Assembly (NCBI GenBank): GCA_025363325.1
Contig: JANYEF010000046.1
Coordinates: 1-6,835, forward strand
DNA: 6,835 nucleotides
DNA from: Nitrospira sp.
Lineage (GTDB): Bacteria > Nitrospirota > Nitrospiria > Nitrospirales > Nitrospiraceae
Reading direction: 5' to 3'
Numbering within the stretch: position 1 is the first letter of the stretch; each line of letters opens with the position of its first letter. Under the pieces are notes generated by a model. The model saw nothing but the letters and a program-made list of their open reading frames with translations, was not told where the DNA came from and searched no databases. Position numbers and translations under genes: made by a program. Positions 5,669-6,835 of this stretch are shown here, piece after piece.

Positions 5669-6795
5669 TGGCCGCCACACAGTCACTGTCCACGGAGATC
5701 GGCATTAAGCCAGCCTGTGACGCCTTGGGCATCGCACGCTCGGGGTTCTATCGCGGGCAGGGACCCGCAACGGCGCCCGCCCCGCGTCCGAGCCCCCCGC
5801 GCACCTTGTCGCCCGAAGAGCGGCAGGCGGTCCTCGCGACCTTGCACAGCGACCGCTTCGTCGACACCGCCCCGGCCGCGGTCTACGCCACCCTGCTCGA
5901 TGAAGGCCGCTACCACTGTTCCATCCGAACCCTCTACCGCATCCTCGATGAGCAGGCGGAGGTCAAGGAGCGCCGGAACCAACTCCGCCACCCGGTCTAT
6001 CAGAAACCGGAACTCCTGGCGACCGCCCCGAATCAGGTGTGGTCGTGGGACATCACGAAACTCCTGGGCCCCGTGAAGTGGTCGTACTGCTACCTCTATG
6101 TCATTCTGGACATCTTCAGCCGATACGTGGTCGGCTGGATGATCGCCCCGGCGGAGTCGGCGGGGCTGGCCCAGCGGCTCATTAAAGACACCTGCGAGAA
6201 ACAGCAGATCGGGACGGGACAGTTGACCCTGCATGCGGATCGAGGCTCCTCCATGACATCCAAACCGGTGGCGTGGCTGCTCGCCGACCTGGGAGTCACG
6301 AAAACACACAGCCGGCCCTATACCAGCGACGATAACCCCTTCTCCGAGGCTCAGTTCAAAACGCTGAAGTACCGCCCGGATTTCCCGGAACGCTTCGGTA
6401 GCCTCGAGGACGCCCGCGCCTTCTGCCAGACGTTCTTCTCCTGGTACAACGGCGAGCATCGCCACTCCGGCATCGGGCTGCTGACGCCGGCCGCTGTGCA
6501 CGACGGGCACGCCGCTACGATGCGTGACGCCCGGCAGCGGGTGCTCCTGACCGCCTACGCCGCGCACCCGGAGCGCTTCGTGAGGAAGCCGCCCCAACCA
6601 CCGGTGCTGCCTCACGCGGTCTGGATTAACCCGCCAAAGAAACAGTCGGCCTCGCAGGATGGCGCAGGAGCCACGATCTCGACCGCGGATGACCCACGGG
6701 TCGTCCTGAATGTTGAGGGGCTCGAAGTTTTATCGAAGACCGTGATCGTCTCGCCTCACACGATCACGACGTCGACAGACGAGGTACTACACTAA
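5668..6795 (+). CDS. IS3-family transposase OrfB (integrase catalytic domain), 375 aa
   Basis: OrfB is the strand-transfer enzyme of the element. Residues about 50-115 match the HTH_21-like segment (SPEERQAVLATLHSDRFVDT). The rve-type integrase core follows: WSWDITKL with D128, LHADRGSSM with D191, and NPFSEAQFKTLKYRPDFP with E227. D191 and E227 are separated by 35 residues, the DD(35)E signature of IS3 transposases. The tail FFSWYNGEHRHSGIGLLTP is also typical. The C-terminal 60 or so residues beyond the core (PPKKQSASQDGAG onward) are less conserved. ATG 5668 overlaps the orfA stop (TGATG); the frame is open further upstream, which allows an OrfAB fusion through the A8 run. The catalytic residues are intact, so activity is plausible. 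Confidence 0.9.
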   Translation: MAATQSLSTEIGIKPACDALGIARSGFYRGQGPATAPAPRPSPPRTLSPEERQAVLATLHSDRFVDTAPAAVYATLLDEGRYHCSIRTLYRILDEQAEVKERRNQLRHPVYQKPELLATAPNQVWSWDITKLLGPVKWSYCYLYVILDIFSRYVVGWMIAPAESAGLAQRLIKDTCEKQQIGTGQLTLHADRGSSMTSKPVAWLLADLGVTKTHSRPYTSDDNPFSEAQFKTLKYRPDFPERFGSLEDARAFCQTFFSWYNGEHRHSGIGLLTPAAVHDGHAATMRDARQRVLLTAYAAHPERFVRKPPQPPVLPHAVWINPPKKQSASQDGAGATISTADDPRVVLNVEGLEVLSKTVIVSPHTITTSTDEVLH

Positions 6796-6806
6796 ATGCC
6801 AACGGC

Positions 6807-6828
6807 AAGTGTCCCAAACTCATTGACA
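6807..6828 (-). repeat. IS3 right terminal inverted repeat
   Basis: AAGTGTCCCA and ATTGACA mirror the left end. It lies 11 bp after the orfB stop codon. Only 7 bp of flanking DNA remain to the window edge. Confidence 0.7.
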
Positions 6829-6835
6829 CGTTCCG

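Larger units (their letters stand above)
5099..6828 (+). mobile_element. IS3-family insertion sequence, apparently complete
   Basis: The element contains orfA, orfB and terminal inverted repeats. The left end TGCCAATATCAGTGGGACACTT falls just short of an exact match to the reverse complement of the right end, TGTCAATGAGTTTGGGACACTT: 16 of 22 positions agree, including the inner 10. It starts TG and ends CA as usual for IS3 elements. No matching 3-5 bp target duplication is seen: the flanks are CTCTG on the left and CGTTC on the right. The left edge may be 2 bp further out (5097) because TGTGCCAAT also resembles TGTCAAT with a gap. Both genes look intact, so the element may be active. Confidence 0.8.

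Noticed and set aside
5683..6615. Minus-strand open frame of 310 codons inside the IS3 transposase
   Set aside because: It lies wholly opposite orfB, whose DD(35)E residues prove the plus strand; the minus product is Arg/Gly-rich with no recognisable domain.

Overview
The window is bacterial accessory DNA with moderately high GC, close-packed genes and clear Shine-Dalgarno sites. No marker fixes the taxon. The style (GC level, a guanidinase-like ureohydrolase remnant, large unassigned lipoproteins) would fit a Nitrospira-like organism, but that is a guess. No tRNA, rRNA or CRISPR array was seen.

Layout from left to right. (1) Positions 1-203 hold the last 23 codons and the terminal end of an IS5/IS1182-like insertion sequence that runs off the left edge. 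(2) Positions 204-488, minus strand, are a decayed piece of an agmatinase/guanidinase-type ureohydrolase. It carries several frameshifts and is cut exactly at the IS end. (3) Positions 489-696 are a regulatory region with a perfect 14-bp inverted repeat (539-568), a possible sigma-70-type promoter and a strong ribosome binding site. (4) Positions 697-2613 encode a 638-residue protein that joins a papain-type (C1) cysteine peptidase to an alpha/beta-hydrolase. (5) Positions 2723-4904 encode a lipoprotein with a C-terminal alpha/beta-hydrolase domain, split by a one-base frameshift near 4066. (6) Positions 4905-5098 are a short spacer with an imperfect repeat and a possible 34-codon ORF. (7) Positions 5099-6828 are an apparently complete IS3-family element with orfA, orfB, an A8 slippery run and terminal inverted repeats.

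The centre of interest is the pair at 697-4904. A cytoplasmic-looking protein with two predicted hydrolase active sites (Cys-His-Asn and Ser-His-Asp) is followed, 109 bp later on the same strand, by a membrane-anchored lipoprotein that also ends in a GHSGG hydrolase. No terminator is visible between them, so they are probably co-transcribed. I do not recognise this as a described system. The substrate is unknown, and the second gene may be inactive because of its frameshift. Both flanks are mobile-element DNA, so the pair sits in a rearranged, possibly transferred segment.
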